A stretch of DNA of 59,960 bases, taken from assembly GCF_019457885.1 (NCBI RefSeq), contig NZ_JAHZST010000022.1:1-59960 (forward strand). Reading direction: 5' to 3'. This DNA comes from Shewanella nanhaiensis. Its GTDB lineage: Bacteria; Pseudomonadota; Gammaproteobacteria; Enterobacterales; Shewanellaceae. The notes beneath the pieces were generated by a model, which saw nothing but the letters and a program-made list of their open reading frames with translations, ran no database searches and was not told the origin of the DNA. Shown piece by piece: positions 16,525 to 25,534 of this stretch; positions within the stretch are counted from its first letter, which is position 1; the number at the start of each line of letters is the position of its first letter. A program made the position numbers and the translations under genes.

Positions 16525-19080
16525 ATGAATGTAATAAAGAAGTTTCTAATCGATTGTGGTTATACGGAAGAGTTCATAACTAGGACTGACGTAAAGTTTA
16601 ATGACCCTAAATTAATAGAGCTCATCGAGAGCTGGCAGTACCAGCCAAGTATTCGGAAATTTGTAGAGTTTGCAGCAAGATTTCATTTAACACCTTATTC
16701 TGGCAATAGAGAGTGCTTGCTTTTTAAACTTGAAGTATCGGGAAGTGCGGTACGAAATACCGTTATAGGTGGATTTAATGGTAATAAGCAAGAATTTGAA
16801 TTTGCTGGGACTCGCCTAAATCCAGAGAAAATAAACCCAGCTCTGAGCTCTTTCTCAAATTGGCAGCTTGCAACTGATGAATTGGCATTATTGGCGCAAC
16901 AACTAGATGTCTTTTTTGATGAAAATGAAAAGCCTACACCTAAATACTTTTGGGTGAAAATGAGTCGACCTGACATCGACAACGTACTCGAAAAGTTATT
17001 GGGTAAGTGGTTAGACGGTGTTAAAGGAAGCGATTCAGGTACTTCAATGTCTCTTCAAGAATACTTCCTTGATGTCTTTGAAAGCCGAGGTGGTAATGAT
17101 GGAGAGTGGGTCGGTGAATACCGTAACTACAATCAGTTGTCAGCCAAAGAGAAAGCTTCAGATGATCAGGCTATTAAGGAATTATGGACCAAAGGCACAA
17201 CATGGGTTGCCTCAATTAAAAACGGAATTATGAGTGGCGATGATTACCGTAAATCAGAGCCTGACTTAATCGAATTCACTCGCATGCTGATCGAGGGCAC
17301 TTCAGCGGAGCTTTACCAGCAATCCATTGAGTTACTAAACCGCCTGCTTAACGAAGGCAAAATCTCCCGTCGATATTGGGCAACGACGAACCGTGTTTTT
17401 GCCTCATTGCACCCGACCGAACTATCTACAACTGTAGCGGAAGATGCGTTAAGAAAAGTCTACCAGTATCTAGATGCTAGGTTTTATCTAAGGCTAAAGA
17501 ATCCAAGTTCTATAAATTGGTATGGGCTTAACCAAGAGCTGCTCGAAACGATTCAACCACTGTTAAAAGATGTAATGGATACCGATGCTATTAATGTGAC
17601 GCTTTGGTACATCTATGAATCTTTAAGTAAAACCAGTTCAGTCGATAATTTTGAAGTCCGAGAACCCGCATCTAAATATGGTAAAAAAGTTATGAAATCA
17701 CCCCTAAATCAAATTCTATATGGACCTCCTGGAACAGGTAAAACTTACCATACCATTGAAGCCGCGGTAAAAGCAGCTGAGCCTGATGAGTATGCTGGTC
17801 TTGGTATTGAACCTAAGTTGGGCGCGAATGAAGATCAGCGTCTATTACTTACTGAAATGTACAGAACATTGAGTGATGCAGGTCGAATTCGATTTGTGAC
17901 CTTCCATCAAAGTTATGGCTATGAAGAGTTTGTTGAAGGGGTGAGTGCGAAAACCGAAAACGGTCACATTTCTTATTATGAGAAAGATGGTGTTTTTAAG
18001 AGCATAGTAGAAGAAGCCAAAAAAAGGCAGGAGACACGAACGACGGACGAAAAACACGATTTCGATACCTTATGGAACCGATTTATAGAAAAGTTATCAA
18101 CCTCTGAAGAAGGGGTAAAGGTTGATACGATACGTACGTTCTTCATGGTTACTGATGTTGATAACAACACCGTACGGTTCGAAAAAGATAAAGGGAATTC
18201 GACTCACTCATTGAGTGTAAAAACGTTGAAAGCGATATTTAACGGAGAGCGTGAAATTAAAGGCGGTTTGAACCCTTATTATTCAGCACTGATAAAACAT
18301 CTAAAACAGCTTGCCCAGGCACATAGTGAAGTGAAAACGGAGCGACGAAACTACGTCTTAGTTATCGATGAGATCAATCGAGGTAACATTTCTAAGATCT
18401 TTGGTGAATTGATTACGCTTATCGAACCATCTAAACGTAAAGGTGCAAATGAAGAGCTAGAAGTGATTCTACCGTATTCAGGGGACACTTTCTTTGTACC
18501 AGACAATCTTCATATTATCGGCACCATGAATACCGCCGACCGCTCTTTAGCCATGATGGATACAGCGCTGCGTCGTCGCTTCGACTTTAAAGAGATGATG
18601 CCTAACCCTGACGTGTTTGAAGGTAGAGAAGTTAAAGGAATCAATATATCCCAGTTACTGAGAGCATTAAATAAACGCATTGAAGTGCTCTACGATCGTG
18701 AACATACTTTAGGTCATGCCTTCTTATTTCCTGTATTTAATGAGGATGATGAAAACAAGGCATTTGTCGAGCTACAGGCTGCATTTAAGAACAAGATCAT
18801 CCCTCTGCTTGAAGAGTACTTTTACGAAGATTGGAACAAAATACGCTTGGTGCTTGGTGATAGCTTGAAAGATGATAAAAAACTCCAGTTTCTTGAGGTG
18901 CAAAAAGACTCATATTTAGATCTCTTTGGGGATAATCACGGCCTAGAGTTGTATGAGGAAGCTAAAATTACCTATCAGGTTAAACCGTTTGAAAGTACTG
19001 ACTCAGTATGGAGTAGAGCGGAAGCTTACATTGGTATCTATTCACCTAAAGCCATGATGAGTGAAACCAGTGAGGGCTAA
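16525..19080 (+). CDS. mcrB: McrB-type AAA+ GTPase of a McrBC restriction system
   Basis: 851 residues. The N-terminal half (1 to about 380) is probably the DNA-recognition part and is not a domain I can name. The AAA+ half has Walker A GPPGTGKT (400-407), Walker B VIDEINRG (613-620) and the McrB signature MNTADRS (668-674), followed by LRRRFDFKEM. McrB hexamers use GTP to translocate DNA and recruit the McrC nuclease to modified DNA. The insertion between Walker A and B (about 490-590) is longer than in E. coli McrB. mcrC starts inside its end. The target specificity cannot be read from the sequence. Confidence 0.88.
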   Translation: MNVIKKFLIDCGYTEEFITRTDVKFNDPKLIELIESWQYQPSIRKFVEFAARFHLTPYSGNRECLLFKLEVSGSAVRNTVIGGFNGNKQEFEFAGTRLNPEKINPALSSFSNWQLATDELALLAQQLDVFFDENEKPTPKYFWVKMSRPDIDNVLEKLLGKWLDGVKGSDSGTSMSLQEYFLDVFESRGGNDGEWVGEYRNYNQLSAKEKASDDQAIKELWTKGTTWVASIKNGIMSGDDYRKSEPDLIEFTRMLIEGTSAELYQQSIELLNRLLNEGKISRRYWATTNRVFASLHPTELSTTVAEDALRKVYQYLDARFYLRLKNPSSINWYGLNQELLETIQPLLKDVMDTDAINVTLWYIYESLSKTSSVDNFEVREPASKYGKKVMKSPLNQILYGPPGTGKTYHTIEAAVKAAEPDEYAGLGIEPKLGANEDQRLLLTEMYRTLSDAGRIRFVTFHQSYGYEEFVEGVSAKTENGHISYYEKDGVFKSIVEEAKKRQETRTTDEKHDFDTLWNRFIEKLSTSEEGVKVDTIRTFFMVTDVDNNTVRFEKDKGNSTHSLSVKTLKAIFNGEREIKGGLNPYYSALIKHLKQLAQAHSEVKTERRNYVLVIDEINRGNISKIFGELITLIEPSKRKGANEELEVILPYSGDTFFVPDNLHIIGTMNTADRSLAMMDTALRRRFDFKEMMPNPDVFEGREVKGINISQLLRALNKRIEVLYDREHTLGHAFLFPVFNEDDENKAFVELQAAFKNKIIPLLEEYFYEDWNKIRLVLGDSLKDDKKLQFLEVQKDSYLDLFGDNHGLELYEEAKITYQVKPFESTDSVWSRAEAYIGIYSPKAMMSETSEG

Positions 19081-20437
19081 GAAAGAAATCACCCTATTTG
19101 AATTTGATTGTTTAGTCAGTGATGACAATGCAGCCAAGTCAGGTTATGACTCAACTGATTATTCGCATATTCAGGTGGTCTCAAATAAAGCTTTTGAGTA
19201 CCTAAAATCCCTTTGTTTAAGTGATGAGAGTGAAAGTAAGCTGTTGCAGCTACGTCGTCGCCGTAATATGGAAGTCCTGCAAGTCCAAAACTACGCAGGG
19301 GTGATATTTACACCGGATAGAACCCAAATTGAAGTACTACCTAAAGTTGGTAAGGGTTTTAAAGGGGAGGGGGCAGACAATAGTGAAAGTGCTTATGAAA
19401 AGGCCCGAAAATCATTATTAGTTATGCTGAGAGCTTTAAAGGGCTTTTCTCATATTCAAACCTCAAGTGCGAATATTGCAAGCCAGAAAATGCCACTGCT
19501 GGAAGTGTTTATTAGCCAGTTTATAAAATCGGTTAATGTACTAGTGAAGAGGGGCTTGAGGAGTGACTATGTTCGTCGCGAAGATAACCTAGCCTTCTTG
19601 AAGGGGAAACTCAATGTAGGTAAACAGGTTAAGCGTAATTACATCAACAAACACAAATTCTACTGTGAATATGATGAGTTTTTACTTGATCGCCCTGCCA
19701 ATCGCTTACTTCATTCAGCTCTGTTGAAAGTGAAAACTATCAGTCGTAGTGCTGCGAATCAAAAGCTTCTTCAAGAACTAGAGTTTGTCTTTAATGAGGT
19801 GCCTCAAAGCAGTGACTACAAGTTGGATTTTACTAATGTGAAGCTCGATAGAGGGATGAGCTACTATCAGGTGCCACTTGCGTGGTGTAAGCTGATATTA
19901 GAGGGCTTATCTCCACAAAGCATGAAAGGTGAATCACATGCAGTTTCTTTGCTATTCCCTATGGAGAAGGTGTTTGAAGACTACGTTGCTAAGGTATTAA
20001 AAGATCAGCTAGCGGTGACTCACCCTGAACTTTCCATTAGTTCGCAAGTTACTGGTGAGTATCTGGCTAGTTATGATGGACGAGATAAGTTTAGCCTGCG
20101 ACCAGATTTGGTAGTTAAACATGGGAAGAGTAATCAAATTGTACTTGATACCAAGTGGAAGCTTCTTGATACCACGTTAAGTAATTCAAATATCTCACAA
20201 TCAGATATCTATCAGCTATTTGCATATGCGAAAAAGTATCTTGGGGCTGATAATGAGGGACAAGATGTTGTGCTTATCTATCCAAGCCAAGATAACTTTA
20301 GTGAACCGTTATCGAGTCCATTTGAATTGGGTGACGGGCATAGGTTATGGGTTGTACCGTTTGAGATTATTAATACTAAAGCGGCAGGTATTAATTGGCC
20401 TCAAAGAGCTAGGGAAGTTAATAAAGTGCTATGTTGA
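19061..20437 (+). CDS. mcrC: McrC nuclease subunit of McrBC
   Basis: 458 residues from the GTG at 19061; another GTG at 19070 is equally placed, and both overlap the mcrB end. The N-terminal part carries the McrC pattern QVQNYAGVIFTPDRTQIEVLPKVG. The C-terminal nuclease has RPDLVV (D349) and LDTKWK (D363, K365), an intact PD-(D/E)xK core. McrC binds the McrB hexamer, stimulates GTP hydrolysis and cuts DNA. Both catalytic parts look complete, so the McrBC pair should be active. Confidence 0.88.
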   Translation: MKPVRAKKEITLFEFDCLVSDDNAAKSGYDSTDYSHIQVVSNKAFEYLKSLCLSDESESKLLQLRRRRNMEVLQVQNYAGVIFTPDRTQIEVLPKVGKGFKGEGADNSESAYEKARKSLLVMLRALKGFSHIQTSSANIASQKMPLLEVFISQFIKSVNVLVKRGLRSDYVRREDNLAFLKGKLNVGKQVKRNYINKHKFYCEYDEFLLDRPANRLLHSALLKVKTISRSAANQKLLQELEFVFNEVPQSSDYKLDFTNVKLDRGMSYYQVPLAWCKLILEGLSPQSMKGESHAVSLLFPMEKVFEDYVAKVLKDQLAVTHPELSISSQVTGEYLASYDGRDKFSLRPDLVVKHGKSNQIVLDTKWKLLDTTLSNSNISQSDIYQLFAYAKKYLGADNEGQDVVLIYPSQDNFSEPLSSPFELGDGHRLWVVPFEIINTKAAGINWPQRAREVNKVLC

Positions 20438-20571
20438 ATTAGTCATCATAGCACCTGTCTATTACTAAGACTGAATCGATACCTCTTTACTAGACACCTC
20501 CTAGTCCAAGCTTAGGTGAGATTTGTCCATAAGACTCGGGGCAGTCCAACAATTTGTGTTCATGGCAGAAA

Positions 20572-21882
20572 CTAGGTTAAGTAAGCAAAAGCTGGTAGCT
20601 CGAATAACTCTCTTGTCTCTGCTTTCTTTTGCCAATGATATACACCCTCGAAGTCGAAGCGCTCAATTAATTCAATTGCTAATCCTTCATGATGCAGAAA
20701 GAACAGGCCCTTGAGTATGTTGCTAAAACAATTAGTTTTATCAAGCAAGTGCATAAAACTACCTTTGGTATTTTCGGGAGCTTTAAATATTACATTGGCA
20801 TTTCTAAGAGCCCGCTTGTATCCAGAAGTAAAAATTTCAGAAAATATCTCATTGGAGTGATAAAACATAGTTTCTAACCCTGCAAGATATTCTGGGGTGA
20901 GTATTGCTGAAGTGTCTTCCCAAATTGCTGCTTTCAACTGGTGGCTTTCCGCAAGGCGCTCAAAGAAGTTATCTACTAACGATCCACTGGTTGTCACTGT
21001 CGGGGTAGTCGTCTTTTCTTTAGCATCATGATGATATTTATTCCATTGAGTGAAAAACCAAATCAAAAAGTCTCTATCTAAGCCTGGTAATTCAATCGAA
21101 ATTCCAATTAGTGGTGCCATTTCATAATGGTTCTTGATGATATTTATAGCTTTTGTGAATTCATTGTTAGATATATTGAGTTGGGTTCTGAGATCGTTTT
21201 TTTTATCTTTAAAAGAAGGTTCACGCCATTTATTTATCGTAGGCAACTCAGATGCGAGTTGAAATAGCTGGGCCCTAGAGAGATTTTTAGTAAAAGAGCC
21301 GCGTGAATACTCCTCTGTCAGGTACTCACTTAGGCTTAGTAACCTATCTAGGTTTTTCTCAAGAGCATTAAACTTTGTCTTCAAGGTGAGGAAATTTATT
21401 ACGCTGACGTCAACTAAGTGCTTTTGGCTTTCAATGCTGTAGGGGTATCGAAATGTTTGACCTGTAGCATCAACCTCTGCAATATCTTGGATAGTGGGAG
21501 ATACTTGGTCATTAATGCCTTTGTATCGATTGTCGAATCCTTCTGAATTCTTTTTAAAAAAATCCCAGATCCTACCAATGTCATGAGATCCAGTTAAATC
21601 GAACTCAAGCCTTTGCCCTCTGATAGCAGCGAGGTTAATAAGTGATTGAATTGCGCCTTTCAAACGTAGTTCAACTGAGTGGCGCATGTTGAAGCATACA
21701 GGGTAAATCAAAAAGTCCACAGGGTAAGTGCAAAGATCACTAAGGGCCTGATCAATTAACATGTTAGCTGACTGAGAAAAACCTTTAGCATAGTGTTCAA
21801 AGCCTACTGAACCATTGTTCCCTACACACGCGTTTGCCAAAGCAGGCTCGCCGCCCGAAAAGGTTGCATTTTTTTTCATCAT
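20572..21882 (-). CDS. Hypothetical 436-aa protein with HEPN-like features
   Basis: Function unknown. An ATG at 21879 is nearly as good a start. Around residues 60-106 there is NMRHSVELRLKGAIQSL ... GSHDIGRIW, which resembles the helical R/H...E...K plus (G)HD core of HEPN-like proteins that act as RNases or nucleotidyltransferase partners. The rest is helical, with a charged middle and IWFFTQWNKYHHD near 275. No membrane segment or enzyme motif was seen. It is transcribed towards mcrC and is the last cargo gene before the integrase. A defence role is only inferred from position. Confidence 0.5.
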   Translation of the reverse strand: MMKKNATFSGGEPALANACVGNNGSVGFEHYAKGFSQSANMLIDQALSDLCTYPVDFLIYPVCFNMRHSVELRLKGAIQSLINLAAIRGQRLEFDLTGSHDIGRIWDFFKKNSEGFDNRYKGINDQVSPTIQDIAEVDATGQTFRYPYSIESQKHLVDVSVINFLTLKTKFNALEKNLDRLLSLSEYLTEEYSRGSFTKNLSRAQLFQLASELPTINKWREPSFKDKKNDLRTQLNISNNEFTKAINIIKNHYEMAPLIGISIELPGLDRDFLIWFFTQWNKYHHDAKEKTTTPTVTTSGSLVDNFFERLAESHQLKAAIWEDTSAILTPEYLAGLETMFYHSNEIFSEIFTSGYKRALRNANVIFKAPENTKGSFMHLLDKTNCFSNILKGLFFLHHEGLAIELIERFDFEGVYHWQKKAETRELFELPAFAYLT

Positions 21883-22132
21883 TACTATTCACTTCGTCCT
21901 TGTTATGTAAATAATACAGCATGAGTTGAATTGACTTAGTTTAAATTTTTTTCTATGTGGGCTTGTTCACGTCTTTTTTAAGATAATTTGAAAGTCAATT
22001 CACGGTAAGCGTCTGGTTTACTAAATATAAAATTACACTTTTAACTCCCTAGAGCCTTATGAACAAACTTCACCTAAGCTTTATTGCGTAGGATATGTTC
22101 ATGATTGACATATCCCATAATTACTTTAGCAA

Positions 22133-23326
22133 TCACACTGATTGACAGATACGCTCACTCCACCAGCACATAAGCTCTCTGCGCCGTTCAATGTAGTCGG
22201 CGCGGTTATATGCCGCTCTTACGGTGTTCTTATCTACGTGGGCGAGTGATACCTCAATAAGCTCAGCATCAAAGCCTTGTTCGTTTAGTGTAGTGCTGGC
22301 TAATGCACGTAGCCCGTGGGCCACTAGACGGCCTTTGTAGCCCATACGCTTAATAGCCATATTGGCCGTTTCGGTGTTGGTGTGGTTATTTTTGTTTCTA
22401 TCTGCAGGGAATATGTATTCCAAGTCACCACTGATCTTCTGCATGCGCTCTAGTAGTGATATAACCTGTGGTGTGAGTGGGATGATATGCTCACGCTTCA
22501 TCTTCATGCGCTCTGCAGGAATAACCCATATTTTCTTATCAAAATCAATTTCAGCCCACTTAGCCATAGCTGCTTCCGCTGGGCGAGTCATGGTATGTAA
22601 TTGAAGCTCTATCAAGCAGCGAGTTGTTAGCTTGATACTCGCGTAGGACAGCGCCTCCATAAGCTCAGGAAGTTCATCAGGTTTAATTGTGGGCATTTGG
22701 CGTTTTTCTGGAATGCCAAATGCTGCAGCTATGCCAATAAGCGGGTTTGAGTGGATTAGGCCAGTATTGACTGCAAAAGTCATTACTTCGTTTAGCCAGC
22801 TGATCACGCGCTTGCAGGTTTCTACATTGCCTTTAGCTTCTGCTGGCTTGAGTACTTGAATAACTTGTGGGGCGGTTAAGGCACTGACCGGTGTTTCACC
22901 TAGGGTTGGGAAGAGGTAAAGCTCAAGGCGACGATACAGCTTTTGGCCGTGATTTTCAGAGACCTTTTGCTTTTTAATTTCAAACCAAGCGTCAGTTACC
23001 GATCTTAGGGTGTTTTCTGCATCGGTTTTTACAGCAGCTTTTTGTTGCTGCTGGTGGTGTTGTGGATCGATACCTTGAGCAAGTAACTCTCGGGCAGCTT
23101 CTCTTCGCTTTCTTGCTTCAGCTAGTGGCACATCAGGGTAGGTGCCTAAACCTAGGTTTGCTCTTTTCTTGGTGACAGGGCGTGAGTAATTAAGCAGCCA
23201 AAACTTTGAACCACTAGTTTTGATCCTAAGTGATAGTCCTCTACCATCAGAGAGGTTGTATTCTTTTTCTTTAGGTTTTGCGTTCGCAACAGCAGTAGCA
23301 GTAAGAGGCTTAGTAGTATTGGCCAT
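22133..23326 (-). CDS. P4-type tyrosine integrase linked to ssrA
   Basis: 397 residues from the ATG at 23326; a TTG 15 bp upstream is less likely. The N-terminal DUF4102-type arm-binding domain is typical of P4-like island integrases (LTATAVANAKPKEKEYNLSDGRGLSLRIKTSGSKFWLLNY...LGTYPDVPLAEAR). The catalytic domain has TRPAEAAMAKWAEID with its arginine, HGLR (H337, R340), LAH and Y in RAAYNRADY. It lies 165 bp from the 3' end of ssrA and is transcribed away from it, as expected for an integrase using the tmRNA gene as attachment site. It is intact, so the island may still be mobile. Confidence 0.92.
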   Translation of the reverse strand: MANTTKPLTATAVANAKPKEKEYNLSDGRGLSLRIKTSGSKFWLLNYSRPVTKKRANLGLGTYPDVPLAEARKRREAARELLAQGIDPQHHQQQQKAAVKTDAENTLRSVTDAWFEIKKQKVSENHGQKLYRRLELYLFPTLGETPVSALTAPQVIQVLKPAEAKGNVETCKRVISWLNEVMTFAVNTGLIHSNPLIGIAAAFGIPEKRQMPTIKPDELPELMEALSYASIKLTTRCLIELQLHTMTRPAEAAMAKWAEIDFDKKIWVIPAERMKMKREHIIPLTPQVISLLERMQKISGDLEYIFPADRNKNNHTNTETANMAIKRMGYKGRLVAHGLRALASTTLNEQGFDAELIEVSLAHVDKNTVRAAYNRADYIERRRELMCWWSERICQSV

Positions 23327-23328
23327 TA

Positions 23329-23379
23329 ATGTAACACCCAAATCGTGAATTGGCTCCGATGTTACATTAGGTGTTACAT
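23329..23379. promoter_or_regulatory. Three TGTTACAT boxes at the integrase start
   Basis: TGTTACAT occurs at 23360-23367 and 23372-23379 on the plus strand and at 23329-23336 on the minus strand, all within about 50 bp covering the integrase leader. The two direct copies are 12 bp apart. They could be binding sites for an island regulator, integrase arm-type sites or an autoregulatory operator. Confidence 0.4.
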
Positions 23380-23453
23380 AAATCTCAAGCTGCTATGAAA
23401 TGACAATAGACGTCAATGGACGCTAAGTCATTGATTTTAGTTTTTTACAGGCA

Positions 23454-23480
23454 GAAAAAAAGACGTCCTGAGACGTCTTT
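23454..23480 (-). terminator. Terminator of ssrA
   Basis: Nine-bp arms AAAGACGTC (23459-23467) and GACGTCTTT (23472-23480) with a CTGA loop. On the minus strand the hairpin is followed by a run of T, so it ends transcription 12 bases after the tmRNA CCA end. Confidence 0.8.
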
Positions 23481-23491
23481 GTTCCTATATT

Positions 23492-23847
23492 TGGTGGAGG
23501 CGGCGGGGCTCGAACCCGCGTCCAAAACACCTACATCCAAGGCGCTACATGCTTAGTCTCTCTTTTGGTTAACCAAGTACACTCCGAAAGACAGGATTGC
23601 AATTGGCGAGTTCAGTACTGTTTCGCGGTTCACCCCTGAACGTGGTTCCCTCGCTATCAAATGTAAAGGTGACCATCTTAATACTCTGCCCATTTGAGAA
23701 ACGTGAGCAAGATGGCTAGCTAGCCTAAGCTGCTAGAGCGTAGTTATCGTCGTTTGCAACTATAACTGTGCGGCTTTTTACGAGGCCAACCGCCCCTCGG
23801 CATGCTCCCAGGGTTTCGAGAATCTTGTCGAATCCAGAATCGCCCCC
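23492..23847 (-). ncRNA. ssrA: Transfer-messenger RNA (tmRNA)
   Basis: About 356 nt on the minus strand. The 5' end is GGGGGCGATTCTGGATTCGA (near 23847) and the 3' end is the tRNA-like arm GGTTCGAACCCCGCCGCC ending in CCA at 23492. The tag reading frame at 23725-23757 encodes ANDDNYALAA followed by a stop, one residue different from the E. coli tag ANDENYALAA. tmRNA rescues stalled ribosomes with SmpB, whose gene lies just upstream on the same strand. The intact 3' end next to the integrase marks the insertion site of the island. Confidence 0.95.
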
Positions 23848-23957
23848 AAGTACAATTTGATTGTAACGCGACAACTCTTGCTTTAACAAGGATAAAAATC
23901 GCATTGGCAACCGTTTGTTCGTTATACGTACGTTCTTACATACATATGTGTTACTTA

Positions 23958-24452
23958 TTACTGTTGAACCGCTTTTTTCATGGTTCGTGCTTTTTCGATC
24001 TGCCACTCTCGGTCTTTGGTATCATCACGCTTATCGTGCTCTTTCTTACCTTTACCAAGGCCTATCTCTATTTTTACCCATGCACCTTTTTGCCAATACA
24101 TCGAGATAGGGACAATAGAGTAACCTTTACGATCAACCAGTCCTTGTAGCTTATCTAACTCTTTGCGTTTGAGTAGCAGTTTGCGTGAACGCATAGGATC
24201 ACAAACAACATGGGTGGACGCGGTATTCAGTGGGGCTATGGTACATCCGAAAAGGAAGGCTTCACCCTCTCTCATAAATACATAGCTTTCAGACAAGTTG
24301 ACCTTGCCCATACGAATAGACTTAACTTCCCATCCCATTAGGGATAGACCTGCTTCCATCTTCTCTTCGAACTTGTAGTCGAATGTCGCGCGTTTATTAC
24401 GTGCGATAGATGCGGAGGAGTTTTTTGATTTTTTTGCATTTTTCTTAGCCAT
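23958..24452 (-). CDS. smpB: SsrA-binding protein SmpB
   Basis: 164 residues from the ATG at 24452, which gives the expected MAKKN start and usual length of about 160; an upstream extension to 24554 is not conserved. Core motifs seen: IARNKRATFDYKFEEKMEAGLSLMGWEVKSIR, LLLKRKELDKL, KGYSIVPISMYW, and the basic C-terminal tail (DKRDDTKDREWQIEKARTMK) that enters the ribosome. It binds tmRNA and brings it to stalled ribosomes. It sits 110 bp upstream of ssrA on the same strand and diverges from ratA. Confidence 0.96.
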   Translation of the reverse strand: MAKKNAKKSKNSSASIARNKRATFDYKFEEKMEAGLSLMGWEVKSIRMGKVNLSESYVFMREGEAFLFGCTIAPLNTASTHVVCDPMRSRKLLLKRKELDKLQGLVDRKGYSIVPISMYWQKGAWVKIEIGLGKGKKEHDKRDDTKDREWQIEKARTMKKAVQQ

Positions 24453-24675
24453 AGGCTGGCTATTATACTCAGAGAGAGAGTTTTTGGAATTCCTGTTATC
24501 GATTAATTTTTTATTTTTGTGGAATAATGCTGGATCTGATGGCTTTTTGTTCAAGCAGCTTAAAGGTTTGAGCGAAGAGGGCGAAAATATACGTTTTTCT
24601 AGGTTCGTGTTAAGATCATTGAAAAGTGATAGCGCATCTATATTTTCTAGATGACAGTTTAGGTAATAGAGTCAA

Positions 24676-25113
24676 ATGCCCCAGATATCCCGCAGTGTGT
24701 TAGTACGCTTTAGTGCTATGCAGATGTATGAAATAGTCAACGATGTAGAGTCCTACAAAGAGTTTTTACCAGGCTGTGTAGGTGGGAAAGTATTAGAGTT
24801 TGATGGAAGCACCATGCTTGCATCTGTGGATGTATCTAAGGCTGGGATCAGCAAAACCTTTACCACTAGAAATCAGATTGTGCCAGGTAAGAGTATTCAG
24901 TTGGCCCTTGAAAATGGTCCTTTTAAGCATCTTGTTGGTGAGTGGCGCTTTACTGAGTTAACTGAAGATGCCTGTAAAATTGATTTCGAACTCAATTTCG
25001 AATTTTCCAGCAGCTTAGTTGATATGGCTTTCGGTAAAATATTTAATGACCTTATGACCTCTATGGTAACGGCTTTTACTGGCAGGGCAAAAGTTATCTA
25101 TAGTGAGCAATAA
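24676..25113 (+). CDS. ratA: RatA / coenzyme Q-binding START-like protein
   Basis: 145 residues, the usual length. Opens with PQISRSVLVRFSAMQMYEIVNDVESYKEFLPGC, the classic start of the polyketide cyclase/COQ10-like START fold, and ends with SLVDMAFGKIFNDLMTSMVTAF. In E. coli RatA (PasT) was described as a toxin that blocks 70S assembly, while relatives bind ubiquinone. It is divergent from smpB and forms an operon with ratB 16 bp downstream, the standard arrangement in gammaproteobacteria. Confidence 0.92.
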   Translation: MPQISRSVLVRFSAMQMYEIVNDVESYKEFLPGCVGGKVLEFDGSTMLASVDVSKAGISKTFTTRNQIVPGKSIQLALENGPFKHLVGEWRFTELTEDACKIDFELNFEFSSSLVDMAFGKIFNDLMTSMVTAFTGRAKVIYSEQ

Positions 25114-25129
25114 GTAAAGAGAAGTGCTA

Positions 25130-25462
25130 ATGAACATAGAGCAAGAGAATTTTTCAGTTGAAGTTATCTATGCTTTGCCTACTCAGCAAAAGCGAGTTCA
25201 GGTTAAAGTGGCGCCAGGCACAACCTGCATTGAGGCTGTTGAGCTGAGCGAGATGAGCAACTTTTTCCCTGATATTGACCTAGAAAACGTAAAACTTGGT
25301 ATCTTCAGCCGTTTAGTGAAACATACGGAAGTCTTGGTTCCAGGACAAAGGGTAGAGATTTACCGGCCCTTGATAGCCGATCCTAAAGATGTACGTCGTA
25401 AGCGAGCTGAAAAAGCGAAAGATGAAGGGCGAATCAACAAGATCACAGGTGCAAAGATTTAA
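25130..25462 (+). CDS. ratB: RnfH/RatB ubiquitin-fold protein
   Basis: 110 residues from the ATG at 25130, which follows AAAGAGAAG at a good distance; a GTG at 25124 is possible. SVEVIYALPTQQKRVQVKVAPGTTCIEAVELS and KLGIFSRLVKHTEVLVPGQRVEIYRPLIADPKDVRRKRAEKAK are the signature of the RnfH family, a beta-grasp fold. The role is uncertain; it is paired with RatA as a putative antitoxin or partner. A strong terminator follows. Confidence 0.92.
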   Translation: MNIEQENFSVEVIYALPTQQKRVQVKVAPGTTCIEAVELSEMSNFFPDIDLENVKLGIFSRLVKHTEVLVPGQRVEIYRPLIADPKDVRRKRAEKAKDEGRINKITGAKI

Positions 25463-25477
25463 CCGATAATGAAATTT

Positions 25478-25515
25478 AAAAAGGGGTTAATTCCATAGGA
25501 ATTAGCCCCTTTTTA
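25478..25515. terminator. Bidirectional terminator between ratB and bamE
   Basis: Arms of about 17 bp (AAAAAGGGGTTAATTCC and its near-perfect complement) with a tiny ATA loop and T-runs on both strands. It serves the convergent ratB and bamE genes. Confidence 0.85.
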
Positions 25516-25534
25516 TTAGCTCTGTTTTTAGCGA

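Noticed and set aside
23725..24006. 93-codon minus-strand frame ending in ANDDNYALAA
   Set aside because: It is the tmRNA gene; only the tag codons 23725-23757 are translated, by trans-translation.
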